From Sporosarcina ureilytica (GTDB lineage: Bacteria > Bacillota > Bacilli > Bacillales_A > Planococcaceae): 64,000 nt of DNA. The notes under the pieces were generated by a model, which worked only from the letters and a program-made list of their open reading frames with translations, ran no database searches and had not been told where the DNA came from. The stretch spans positions 3,100,001 to 3,164,000 of the forward strand of contig NZ_CP017560.1 in assembly GCF_001753205.1 (NCBI RefSeq), read 5' to 3'. Each line of letters begins with the position of its first letter. Positions within the stretch are counted from its first letter, which is position 1. The translations under genes and the position numbers were made by a program. This document shows positions 55,301 to 62,445 of the stretch, piece by piece.

Positions 55301-56320
55301 CGCGCTATACACATCCACTCCCGGTGCCACAAGATTTACGGAGGGACCATAATTTGAAAAATAGGCTAGGTTTTTATTTCTATCGATGGCTCCCACACTA
55401 ATGACCCCGTCATAAGATGCTGGGATGGAATATTCATCTGTTTCTTCGTTACCAGCAGCTGCGACAACAGTAATGCCTGCGTCAATTGCCTGTTGAACAG
55501 CCTCTTTAAAAATAGACGACTCAAAGTAACCACCTAAGCTCATGTTGATGACATCCGCGTCTTTCTCAATTGCGTACATGATTGCTTCCGCAAGCACATA
55601 GTCTGATGCCCCCCACTCACCGTTAAAAACGTCAATTGGCAATATTTTTGCATTCGGACTGACGCCGTGCCCGCCAATTCCGTTATTCATCGCCGCTCCA
55701 ATAATTCCGGCAACATGTGTGCCGTGAATGTCTAATGCTTGTCCAGCTGCCGGGTTCGCAGCATTATAAGGCGGCAAAATTTGCGATTTTAGTTCTGGAT
55801 GATTTTGATCAATTCCCGTATCAATCACAGCAACGGTGACTGGGTGATTTCCAGCATGTTCTAACGCCTGGTCAATATTTAAAAGTGAAAGGTGGTACAT
55901 ATTGTTTTTCTTGGGATCCCCTTGACCACCAAGTTTTTTATATTTCATACTTGGTTGGACACTCACAACGTCGTTTGTATTCGCGTAATAGCGAATCGCT
56001 GTTTGTATCTTTTGTCCTTTATTAAGTTTCACAACATCATAGCCAAGTGATGGAATTGATTTTACAACAGTCATACCTGCTCTTTGGTGTACAGAGTTCG
56101 GTAATCTTTTATTATATTTAACTACTAAAGTATCCGTACTGATTTGTTCCTTGAGTTCTTGTTGACCTTTTTTGTATGATTGAATCTTAAGGCTATTCTC
56201 AGATGTATTGAAATCGATTTCGTATTCTTCACTTACACTTTCTGTTGCTTGTACATAACTAGGTACTAGTAACATGACAGCTAGCATAAGTAGAAGAATA
56301 GATTTGAATCCTTTTTTCAT
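52319..56320 (-). CDS. Large SLH-anchored subtilisin-like protease with PPC domains
   Basis: A secreted S8 protease of 1333 aa. Signal peptide 1-25 (ends VQA-T), propeptide to about 130, catalytic domain about 145-420 with Asp in TVAVIDTGIDQNHPEL, His in LDIHGTHVAGIIGAA and Ser in ASGTSMASPVVAGV. Several beta-sandwich PPC-like domains follow (about 440-1130; DYYIFQVENKGKATLTLKAG). A striking acidic tract lies at about 713-755 with runs of Glu. Three SLH units end the protein (about 1135-1333; VINGYTKENGSKEFKPGLTI). The gene is monocistronic and next to the S-layer gene, so processing of S-layer or other surface proteins is plausible but inferred. Confidence 0.9.
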   Translation of the reverse strand: MKKGFKSILLLMLAVMLLVPSYVQATESVSEEYEIDFNTSENSLKIQSYKKGQQELKEQISTDTLVVKYNKRLPNSVHQRAGMTVVKSIPSLGYDVVKLNKGQKIQTAIRYYANTNDVVSVQPSMKYKKLGGQGDPKKNNMYHLSLLNIDQALEHAGNHPVTVAVIDTGIDQNHPELKSQILPPYNAANPAAGQALDIHGTHVAGIIGAAMNNGIGGHGVSPNAKILPIDVFNGEWGASDYVLAEAIMYAIEKDADVINMSLGGYFESSIFKEAVQQAIDAGITVVAAAGNEETDEYSIPASYDGVISVGAIDRNKNLAYFSNYGPSVNLVAPGVDVYSAIFNPLKGSSFMEASGTSMASPVVAGVVALIKSKYPDLLPHEIQALLEHTATDLGEKGYDHTFGHGLVNPVAALTYDLEKLPQRAEQIPENQMLKKAEVLPDTGKHEATGTFTKPGEVHYYQTPIKKGEKLQTILSGSQLYDYQYEITYFPKRGKSHEPILINDAKAGGIEGYLFEAEADGTLLIKVRDANGNYSLNGRSEYTFTAEKLSELILDDLSTDNMIPIKLPYQSSLDNEGPFTLLSEEQDVADYDYFTFSVQEEQLVSIHLAALPGVDTSLAVYDAESFNQEIDFEEEIDFGVGGDWIALASKNGIGGAERLFFEALPGIEYVLEVAGEPQFGDFDIWDFLLGFFDDEEAEIGRSSLPYELTIEKVILPPDEDGLPNDDFLGDFDEDWFYEEEEEGEDSKEEEEEERMFEEFEVDKLLEHAVPFKVGAKRQGYFQFEEDEDYYQFEPNEDAIYEVNVEQGENQSPYVTVYEYDEATHDLLPVLDLYSFFDEKAALKGAVALQANKTYVLQILNFEGISIDPYTFLVKRIKDVPVAKSDNKSKPKFAQEMKRGEVYEDYFIYGHEQYYYYKNEDASQIFTVHALPKKLTNEKQSQLPAALNNELVVGMAIIEDTNGNKKIDEDEYNKFLQFYPNTLDPSFAVNGSFKAKQDVGYFIVLVNFSEGLSLQQLSLQLHDTNRVDEDHDSIVKNNIPSKPLSLEVEKDQLVGKGYFNTGIPFGDKDYYIFQVENKGKATLTLKAGPGLDGIMKVYNEKGVLVGNFDYYGAGDDEIGTLTVSEGKYYVEVSEAVNTPSVTPYDLSISIKPDPSFIDVNKNNSHYEGIMYWTQKGVINGYTKENGSKEFKPGLTISRAHTAVLFTRALNLPVPKDVPTVLNNFTDVNANHVYANEIAATYQSNIFVGNNKLFNGNDSLTREQMATILVRAYGLVDNGKKVAVDLSNVSPSHRENVKILIQHDITTETVDFRPKDYVTRGQFSTFLYRTEQAKKK

Positions 56321-56835
56321 TCGTCATCCCCCTCGATATTCAGTGCAATATTCGGTGACAGTCACTTACAAAATTTCAACGTTAGCATTTGTATGATCAT
56401 TCTCTAACTTTCTGGCATACTTTTCCTCCTAGATAGTTTAAAGAAAATTATACCATTTCAAAAAATAAAAACCAATCTTATCATCGCTAAAGGTGCCAGT
56501 CACCCACAAAACTCAGACACTATTCTGACAACCGTGCAACATACTGAAGAATCCAGCCCCTTTATCAAGGAATCTATTGAGGGTATTTTCGGTTATCGAA
56601 ACAATCGCTAAATCTTATAACGAGATTTTAGTAATCTAATTGATTTAGATATCAACCGACGTTATCCATTCACAATAATTCGCCCTCTCCTTATCCATTC
56701 CACGACTCAATGCTATTGCCTTGTGACCGGCAAGTAATTGTTTTAGAACCTGTCACCATAACTCCAAATGTTTAAGAATCTAAAATATCCCCCATGCTAT
56801 TTACAATAAATATGAGTATGGAGTGAGAGCGCGCA
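56321..56835. other. Intergenic region with a reversed repeat copy
   Basis: Contains a minus-orientation dispersed repeat (56493-56531) and a GACAGTCACTTAC piece near 56356. The recombinase promoter is not obvious. No gene is seen. Confidence 0.45.
56493..56531 (-). repeat. Dispersed repeat, long variant, reversed
   Basis: GGTGCCAGTCACCCAC then ACTCAGACACTATTCTGACA is the complement of the consensus. Confidence 0.7.
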
Positions 56836-57387
56836 ATGATATTTGGTAAAACAAATAACTACTATTCGATTGAAGCCATTGAGGCAGTCCTAAAGACAAT
56901 AAACCTTACAGTCCCTATTGAGAAGAAGCACTTTTTGATTTTAAGCTTACTATATGAAACCGGGGCCAGAGTGAATGAAATCATTCATGTTAAAGTAGAA
57001 GATATTGATTTATCAAGTAATCCTCACATTAAATTAAAATCATTAAATACAACTAGAACGGTTTCTTTATCAAACCAAGTTACCAAACTTATACGGCAAC
57101 ATATAACAACAAATGGTTTATTGGATAATCAAAGGCTTTTCTATCGCGCTTTAAATATTTCATGTGCAGAATTATGTAGATACCTTGGTATTTATATAAA
57201 AAGAGCCAGAATTAAACATCCCAATTTAATTCCGGATTTCGATTCCATTCGTGGTTTCAGAATAAGCAGAGCCAACCACCTACATCAAGCTGGTCTTAGC
57301 ATGGAAGAACTTTGTTACATGCTTGGTCACAAAAATACCAATCAGACAAAAAGGTATATCGGAATCCTTTACCACGCCTCAAGTTGA
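56836..57387 (+). CDS. Tyrosine recombinase, catalytic domain only, with altered active site
   Basis: A protein of 183 aa matching the catalytic half of phage-integrase enzymes; the usual N-terminal core-binding domain is absent, as in FimB/FimE-size invertases. Box I Arg is present (LLYETGARVNEIIHVKVEDI). The usual GKxxKxR strand is KSLNTTRTV, so the catalytic Lys is replaced by Thr. Box II HxxR reads RGFRISRANHLHQAG, so His is Arg but the Arg is kept. LGHKNTNQTKRYIGI supplies His and the Tyr nucleophile. GGAGTGAG lies about 8 bases before the ATG. It stands alone, with no phage genes. It could be a degenerate integrase or a DNA-inverting enzyme for surface genes. Confidence 0.8.
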   Translation: MIFGKTNNYYSIEAIEAVLKTINLTVPIEKKHFLILSLLYETGARVNEIIHVKVEDIDLSSNPHIKLKSLNTTRTVSLSNQVTKLIRQHITTNGLLDNQRLFYRALNISCAELCRYLGIYIKRARIKHPNLIPDFDSIRGFRISRANHLHQAGLSMEELCYMLGHKNTNQTKRYIGILYHASS

Positions 57388-57491
57388 TAAATGCGATTGT
57401 AAAGAAATAACACCGCTTTGGGCGTTACAAATTGTAAGGATCTAGTACTGAGAACAAAATGCGCCTTATCTTCAAACAGTACAAAACAGAA

Positions 57492-57519
57492 AAAAGCCCT
57501 TCGATCGCAGGGCTTTTTC
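57492..57519. terminator. Terminator between the recombinase and lipoprotein regions
   Basis: AAAAAGCCCT (57492-57501) pairs with AGGGCTTTTT (57510-57519), with T's beyond. It can work in both directions. Confidence 0.75.
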
Positions 57520-57541
57520 ATTGGTATTAATCCTTCGCTGT

Positions 57542-57580
57542 TGTCAGAATAGTACCTGATTTGTATGAGTGACTGGCACC
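57542..57580 (+). repeat. Dispersed repeat, long variant
   Basis: TGTCAGAATAGTACCTGATT then TGTATGAGTGACTGGCACC. The preceding bases (TTGGTATTAATC) also match those before the next copy, so the unit is duplicated in tandem. Confidence 0.7.
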
Positions 57581-57639
57581 GGATGTCAGATAGACTTTTT
57601 GAAGGGCTGACCGCTTTGCCCTTTGGTATCAATCATCGC

Positions 57640-57673
57640 TGTCGGAATAGCGTCTTAGTTGTATGAGTGATTG
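57640..57673 (+). repeat. Dispersed repeat, long variant, tandem partner
   Basis: TGTCGGAATAGCGTCTTAG then TTGTATGAGTGATTG, about 95 bases after the previous copy and just past the stop of the lipoprotein gene at 57686. Confidence 0.65.
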
Positions 57674-57685
57674 TGGACCCAAAGC

Positions 57686-58276
57686 TTATTTCGTTTGCAA
57701 AGGAATTGTAAACTCATCGCCTTTGTCTGGTTTCGGTAATTTTCCATCTTGTTGATCAACCAATAGGACATTTTCAATTTTCAACTCAATCGGTTGTCCT
57801 GTGGCATTAGGAAACTTAAATAAGTAGATTTTCATTTGACCTGGCGCAACCTTTTTTTCGTCTATTGGATGCGATGGGAACGATGTTGCATATTCACCTT
57901 CACTCGTTACCAAGGTTACAGTAGAAGCTGGTGCCCAGCCGAATGACATACTGAATTCGGGGTTTGTATTTTCCACTTGCATTTGTAAATCATAACCGTC
58001 GCTTTGTTCAGCAAGAGAAAAATCGGAAAAGATTAAATGAGTGGTTACGTAAGGTTCAATAGTAGAAAGGTTAGGTTGTTCGGCCACATCCCTTTCGTCG
58101 GAAGAATCAGGCGTGTCCGGATCCTTAGTGTTTTCCTCGGTAGCTAACTCTTTTCTAACTTCCTCTTCGATTTCTTTCCGAATTTCTTCTTCCGATTTAC
58201 TTGGCTCATTGCTATCTGAACAAGCAGTTAGTGCCAAAATAGCGGTAAAACATAGTATGAATAATTTCCATTTCAT
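57686..58276 (-). CDS. Lipoprotein of unknown function
   Basis: A secreted lipoprotein of 196 aa. The lipobox LALTACSD puts the lipid-bearing Cys at about residue 18. A charged helical linker (SEEEIRKEIEEEVRKELATE) and an Asp/Pro-rich stretch lead to a beta-sandwich domain (about 75-196; GYDLQMQVENTNPEFSMSFG, KIYLFKFPNATGQPIELKIE) of the kind seen in DUF4352/DUF5067-like lipoproteins. The ATG at 58276 follows GGAGTG. It lies 24 bases after the NERD gene on the same strand, so the two are probably cotranscribed. The role is unknown. Confidence 0.75.
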   Translation of the reverse strand: MKWKLFILCFTAILALTACSDSNEPSKSEEEIRKEIEEEVRKELATEENTKDPDTPDSSDERDVAEQPNLSTIEPYVTTHLIFSDFSLAEQSDGYDLQMQVENTNPEFSMSFGWAPASTVTLVTSEGEYATSFPSHPIDEKKVAPGQMKIYLFKFPNATGQPIELKIENVLLVDQQDGKLPKPDKGDEFTIPLQTK

Positions 58277-58299
58277 TTCTAACACTCCATTTATCTATA

Positions 58300-59013
58300 T
58301 TATTGCATTTTTAATAATTTGTTTAGTTTGGTTAAATCGGAGTCTCTTATTTGATTCCTTGAGACATAAGTCGTTATGAAGTTTAATAATTCATCCGAAG
58401 TTGTAAATACATGGCCTTTTTCAGTTTCGACTTTCACTTTCACCCGATCATTCGAGAAGAAAACAATACCTTCAATCCAAACATCCAAGTCATTTGCTTT
58501 TAAGTAATTAGATAGGAAATATACTTGCCGCCCGACTTGTTTCATTGGATTTCTCATTTCATTTGAATACTGTCCGCCTTTTCTTCCGACTTTATGTTGG
58601 ATCCAAACACGGTCCGCTCCCTTTCCTACGATTGTTCCGTTATGGTTTTTCACTTCGACGACAAAGACTCCATTACGCCCGACAATTATATAATCCATTT
58701 CTGCCTGACCGTCATCTGCAGCAATCCGGACAGAGTTATACGACTTATAGCCAGCCGGAAGTTTTTCAAGAACATTGGCAACTTTAGTTTCACCCTGTAG
58801 ACCTACACGGAGAATGGCATATTTTCGCCAAAAAATAATCCCGGCACCGGCGAATAACATTGGCGCAAGGTGCAGGGCATTTTGAAAATGAAAAATGCGT
58901 AGAAAAAAGAGTACCATGTAAAGAATTGGAGGCGTCCAAAAAATTATAGATAATAGCAAGTATTGATTGGCTTTTTTTCTTAGCGTGTGTCTATCACTAT
59001 GTAACTGAACCAT
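58300..59013 (-). CDS. NERD-domain membrane protein
   Basis: A protein of 237 aa with two hydrophobic helices (about 20-65; YLLLSIIFWTPPILYMVLFF and ALHLAPMLFAGAGIIFW) and a NERD (nuclease-related) domain at about 75-190. Family residues are visible: GLQGETKVANVLEKLPAGY, GQAEMDYIIVGRNGVFVVEV (Asp, Glu and Lys of the PD-(D/E)XK-like core) and KNHNGTI after it. The ATG at 59013 follows AAAGGAGG; an upstream TTG overlaps that site. NERD proteins are common in Bacillales and probably act on DNA, though the role is unproven. It is cotranscribed with the downstream lipoprotein. Confidence 0.85.
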   Translation of the reverse strand: MVQLHSDRHTLRKKANQYLLLSIIFWTPPILYMVLFFLRIFHFQNALHLAPMLFAGAGIIFWRKYAILRVGLQGETKVANVLEKLPAGYKSYNSVRIAADDGQAEMDYIIVGRNGVFVVEVKNHNGTIVGKGADRVWIQHKVGRKGGQYSNEMRNPMKQVGRQVYFLSNYLKANDLDVWIEGIVFFSNDRVKVKVETEKGHVFTTSDELLNFITTYVSRNQIRDSDLTKLNKLLKMQ

Positions 59014-59198
59014 TCGCACTCCTCCTTTCAAATCTAATAATTATAAAAATGTGAATATCTATTAAATTTTACCATTTATACAACTAGTTTAATAGCCCTA
59101 GTTTAAGTCTGATTGTCTTGTTTTGAGCGTGTGTTTTCTCCTACCTGATGTAGTAACGTCTAAGTTGAATTGTTTGGGTAATGACCGGACTTTACCAG

Positions 59199-59238
59199 AA
59201 AAAGTCCCTCAACCGATTGCCCGGCTGAAGGACTTTTT
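59199..59238 (-). terminator. Terminator of the SLH gene at 59248
   Basis: AAAAGTCC(C)TCA(A)CCG pairs with CGG(C)TGA(A)GGACTTTT on the two sides of a short loop, with T's on the minus strand, directly after the stop at 59248. Confidence 0.8.
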
Positions 59239-59247
59239 TCTTTCATC

Positions 59248-60390
59248 TCAATTACTTTCATCAGAATAGTGTCTGAGTTGTGTGAGTGACCCAGATATAG
59301 CACCTGATACACCATCTAAGGATTGCTCAATTTCCGGAATCGATTGCTGCATCCGATATCGATTGGGGGCATATAACAATTGCGCAGTTGTATAAAAGTT
59401 ATCATCGTGAACTGAAAGTAACGTTACATAATAGTTTTTATCCCAGCTTGTTATTAATTTTGAATAATTATTGGAGTGGAAGAAATAATCTTCTCCAAAT
59501 TCCTCTGCCGCTTCCCAATGAATTACGTTATGTAATGCTTCCATTTCATAGTATGTATCGTAGGAGATTATGTATGGCAAGAAATCATATACAATAAAAC
59601 TTAATTGCCCATATTCAAAATAATAGTATAAGTGAACATAATAACCGTACTTAAAGGTCTCATAGGTTAATTTGGTAATATGTCCTTCAACCTCTTTATT
59701 TACTAGTCTTGCAGATTCAATTTTTTCTACTTGCCCAACATTCATATCGAAGCTTACACCACGTGTAACTCTTTTCGCAGGTTGGTATGCCGGATTTAAA
59801 GCCCTTGCCATAAAAGCTGCAAAATGTCCCCTAGTTACAGTATTTTTAGGTCTAAATGTACCATCAAGGTATCCCGTTGTAATGTCATTGGCCGCCAATT
59901 TGGTGATATAAGAATATGCCCAATAACTAGTAGGGACATCTATAAAGTTTACGTGATTTACGCCATCTAGTTTAAAAGCATTCACTAAAATCCTCGCCAT
60001 CGATTCCCGTGTAATCGGTAATCCGGGATTGAATCTATCTGCTTTAGGAATAATTCCTTCATCAACTAACGCGGCAATTTCTTTAAAACCGCTAGTTGTA
60101 GAAAATACATCAGAGAAGTTTGGATTTGGTCGCCCATTAAAATTCAATTTTAAGGCCCTTGCTACCATCATAGCGGCCTGTCCATTGGTGACAGCATTAC
60201 CCGGTTTAAAACGCCCATCTGGATACCCCCTAATTATATTCTGGCCTACTAAATAATCGATTTCCTCCTTGTTAGAGTGATTGTTTGGCACATCCCTAAA
60301 TTGCTTACCGGTAGCTTCTACCGAGGATCCTTGTATGATGTTGCCAAATAAAGATAAAAATAAAATTACTACAATTAATACTTTTCTCAT
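59248..60390 (-). CDS. SLH-domain surface protein whose C-terminus is encoded by a dispersed repeat
   Basis: A secreted protein of 380 aa. The ATG at 60390 follows AGGAGG; the open frame to 60474 has no other site. Signal peptide 1-27 (RKVLIVVILFLSLFGNIIQG). Three SLH units (about 28-205; IIRGYPDGRFKPGNAVTNGQ, ITTGYLDGTFRPKNTVTRGH) precede a Tyr-rich C-terminal domain of unknown function (about 215-365). The architecture matches the protein at 2676. The last 15 residues (GSLTQLRHYSDESN) are translated from the dispersed repeat at 59261-59290, so the natural end has been replaced. Confidence 0.85.
   Translation of the reverse strand: MRKVLIVVILFLSLFGNIIQGSSVEATGKQFRDVPNNHSNKEEIDYLVGQNIIRGYPDGRFKPGNAVTNGQAAMMVARALKLNFNGRPNPNFSDVFSTTSGFKEIAALVDEGIIPKADRFNPGLPITRESMARILVNAFKLDGVNHVNFIDVPTSYWAYSYITKLAANDITTGYLDGTFRPKNTVTRGHFAAFMARALNPAYQPAKRVTRGVSFDMNVGQVEKIESARLVNKEVEGHITKLTYETFKYGYYVHLYYYFEYGQLSFIVYDFLPYIISYDTYYEMEALHNVIHWEAAEEFGEDYFFHSNNYSKLITSWDKNYYVTLLSVHDDNFYTTAQLLYAPNRYRMQQSIPEIEQSLDGVSGAISGSLTQLRHYSDESN
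59261..59290 (+). repeat. Dispersed repeat, long variant, inside a coding region
   Basis: CAGAATAGTGTCTGAGTTG then TGTGAGTGAC, read on the other strand as the end of the SLH gene. Confidence 0.75.
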
Positions 60391-60537
60391 ATAAACAAAC
60401 CTCCTAAACCGTGATAAAAATACTATCCCATACAGCTGGGTATAGTGTTGTTCGGTACACAGACACTCACACAACTACTTATTTTGCTTTAGATTTGCGT
60501 GAGTTACCGCACCGGATATTATGAATCAACAATAATA

Positions 60538-60567
60538 TCAATAGTTATAGTATACTATAACTATTGA
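60538..60567. promoter_or_regulatory. Perfect 30-bp palindrome in a divergent promoter region
   Basis: Each arm reads TCAATAGTTATAGTA with no central gap and no mismatch. It lies between the SLH gene (minus) and the carboxypeptidase gene (plus), 66 bases before the latter, and contains TATACT and TATAGT -10-like boxes. A/T richness and no T run argue against a terminator; an operator for a dimeric regulator is likely. Confidence 0.6.
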
Positions 60568-60632
60568 AGATAATTAGGTCCATAGTTTGATTTCCAACGC
60601 TATGGTACTACATACTAAGGTGGGGAAACTAT

Positions 60633-62075
60633 TTGCAGAAACGTTTAAGGATTTACCTCTTATTGATTTTAATGGTAGTCGCTTCCATTATTCCGTTTAC
60701 GAATGCGGAAGCGAACAGCAGTTTAACGTTGACGGTGAACCAGCAGCTAGCCGGAACAAAATTTTCTATGGCGATTCGCGATTTACATAGTGGCAATCTA
60801 GTCTATGAATACAATGGAAATAACCGCATTTCGCCAGCTTCGACATTAAAGCCTTTGACAGCCGCAGCTGCTATGAATGTACTCGGTGAGGATTATTTCT
60901 TTTCCACTCAAATGCTAATGGATGGAACGATTCAAAACGGTGTATTGCACGGAAACTTGTACCTCCGTGGCGAGGGGGATCCGACACTACAAGTAAAAGA
61001 CTTTGTGACGTTTAGTAATACATTGAAGAGATTAGGAATCAAACAGATTAACGGCAACATTTATGGAGACGAGACGTGGTTTAGCGGCAGTCGCTTATCC
61101 CCTGGTATCCATCCAAATGATGAAACGTTTTACTACGCAGCGCCGATTTCTGCGATAACAACTTCCCCAGACAATGATTACGACGTCAGCACTGTAATTG
61201 TTACCGCCACTGCATCTAAAGTCGGGAGTGTACCGAGTATATCGGTACATCCAAATTTGAGCGGTTTACGTATCATTAATAGTGCGAAAACGGGAAGCCG
61301 TGGAAGTAGAAATACATTAACGATTCGAAGAAAGCACGGAACCAATCAAGTCATCGTATCTGGCAACTTACCACAAGGAACCGGAAAAAAAGAATGGGTA
61401 ACGATGTTCAACCCTACGTTAAGCACACTTCATTCATTCAAAAATACATTGGTCGCCCAAGGCATTCAATTTGCCAATGGATCCACAGTTACTTACGCTA
61501 AAGTTCCTACTGGCGCTGTTTCGTTAGGGACAAAACGCTCCCTAACATTAAAGCAACTGATGCCGACATTCATGAAGTTAAGCAACAATGGAATCGCTGA
61601 TATTCTCGTCAAAACGATGGGGAAACGTGTTCATGGCACGGGTGACTGGGAACATGGAATTCAAGTAATCCGAACGTACGGACAAAGCATCGGATTGGGG
61701 ATGGATGAATGGAATTTTGAAGATGGATCGGGAATGTCTCATTCAAATAAAGTGAACGCCATTCAACAAACATTATTTCTTGTCAAACAGCCACACGAAG
61801 CGCATTACGCTACGTTGCTAAACAGTTTCCCTAACGGTGGAAATAGCAATCGACTGGTTGGCGGAACGTTGCGCAATCGCTTTACTGAAACCGCTTATAG
61901 AAATCGTGTCATCGCAAAAACAGGGAGTTTAAATGGGGTAACCGCTCTTTCAGGATATACGCGCGCATCCAGCGGAAAATGGTATGCTTACAGTATTTTA
62001 GTAGAACACCGTAAAGGCGTCTACTACGCTCGACAAGTTGATACGATTACGAAAAAAATCATTTCGACGTACTAG
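60633..62075 (+). CDS. dacB: PBP4-type D-alanyl-D-alanine carboxypeptidase/endopeptidase (S13 family)
   Basis: A secreted low-molecular-weight penicillin-binding protein of 480 aa. It removes terminal D-Ala and may cut cross-links in peptidoglycan. Signal peptide 1-27 (RIYLLLILMVVASIIPFTNA). The S13 active-site motifs are all present: SxxK in RISPASTLKPLTAAAAMN, SxN in FMKLSNNGIADILVK and KTG in RVIAKTGSLNGVTALSGY. Length matches the family. The start is TTG at 60633 with AAGGTGGGG about 7 bases upstream; a shifted frame starting at 60587 is not coding. The gene is divergent from the SLH gene across a 30-bp palindrome. The symbol is by analogy. Confidence 0.9.
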   Translation: MQKRLRIYLLLILMVVASIIPFTNAEANSSLTLTVNQQLAGTKFSMAIRDLHSGNLVYEYNGNNRISPASTLKPLTAAAAMNVLGEDYFFSTQMLMDGTIQNGVLHGNLYLRGEGDPTLQVKDFVTFSNTLKRLGIKQINGNIYGDETWFSGSRLSPGIHPNDETFYYAAPISAITTSPDNDYDVSTVIVTATASKVGSVPSISVHPNLSGLRIINSAKTGSRGSRNTLTIRRKHGTNQVIVSGNLPQGTGKKEWVTMFNPTLSTLHSFKNTLVAQGIQFANGSTVTYAKVPTGAVSLGTKRSLTLKQLMPTFMKLSNNGIADILVKTMGKRVHGTGDWEHGIQVIRTYGQSIGLGMDEWNFEDGSGMSHSNKVNAIQQTLFLVKQPHEAHYATLLNSFPNGGNSNRLVGGTLRNRFTETAYRNRVIAKTGSLNGVTALSGYTRASSGKWYAYSILVEHRKGVYYARQVDTITKKIISTY

Positions 62076-62155
62076 GCGGTTTGTTGGGGTGCATGAGCCC
62101 TGTGCGAATCTTATCCTTGTATGACTAATAAGAATGACCTTATTAGAGTGTCCCA

Positions 62156-62223
62156 AAAAAAGAAGTAACCGCCCCCCATACTGGACTGATTTGAGCCAGT
62201 GAATTAGGCAGTTACTTCTTTTT
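62156..62223 (+). terminator. Terminator after the carboxypeptidase gene
   Basis: AAAAGAAGTAAC (62158-62169) pairs with GTTACTTCTTTT (62211-62222) around a long inner region that also contains CTGG/CCAG pairing; T's follow. Confidence 0.7.
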
Positions 62224-62363
62224 ATGTTTAGTGCAAAATGAATAGGACGATCATTACCGATTTTGATGAGCTGAAACAACCATTCTCTATTTCCTACTGC
62301 AACATTGGGAGGTAACATCCAGTACAAGTCACTTCAACCTGTTATTGCGGTTTAAGAACAAAA

Positions 62364-62408
62364 AGAAAGGCTCCACAGAGATTACTCTCTGTGAATCCTT
62401 TCTTCATT
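62364..62408 (-). terminator. Terminator of the SLH 5'-nucleotidase gene
   Basis: Two stacked stems, AAGAAAGG with CCTTTCTT and CACAGAGA with TCTCTGTG, lie about 40 bases after the stop at 62446. Confidence 0.75.
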
Positions 62409-62416
62409 GGGATATC

Positions 62417-62440
62417 AAGTTTGTGTGAGTGACTGGCATC
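62417..62440 (+). repeat. Dispersed repeat, tail half
   Basis: GTTTGTGTGAGTGACTGGCA then TCG sits directly next to the stop codon of the 5'-nucleotidase gene. Confidence 0.6.
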
Positions 62441-62445
62441 GAATA

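Noticed and set aside
57369..57632. Minus-strand frame of 87 codons
   Set aside because: It is made of a terminator and a dispersed repeat copy, so the frame is accidental.
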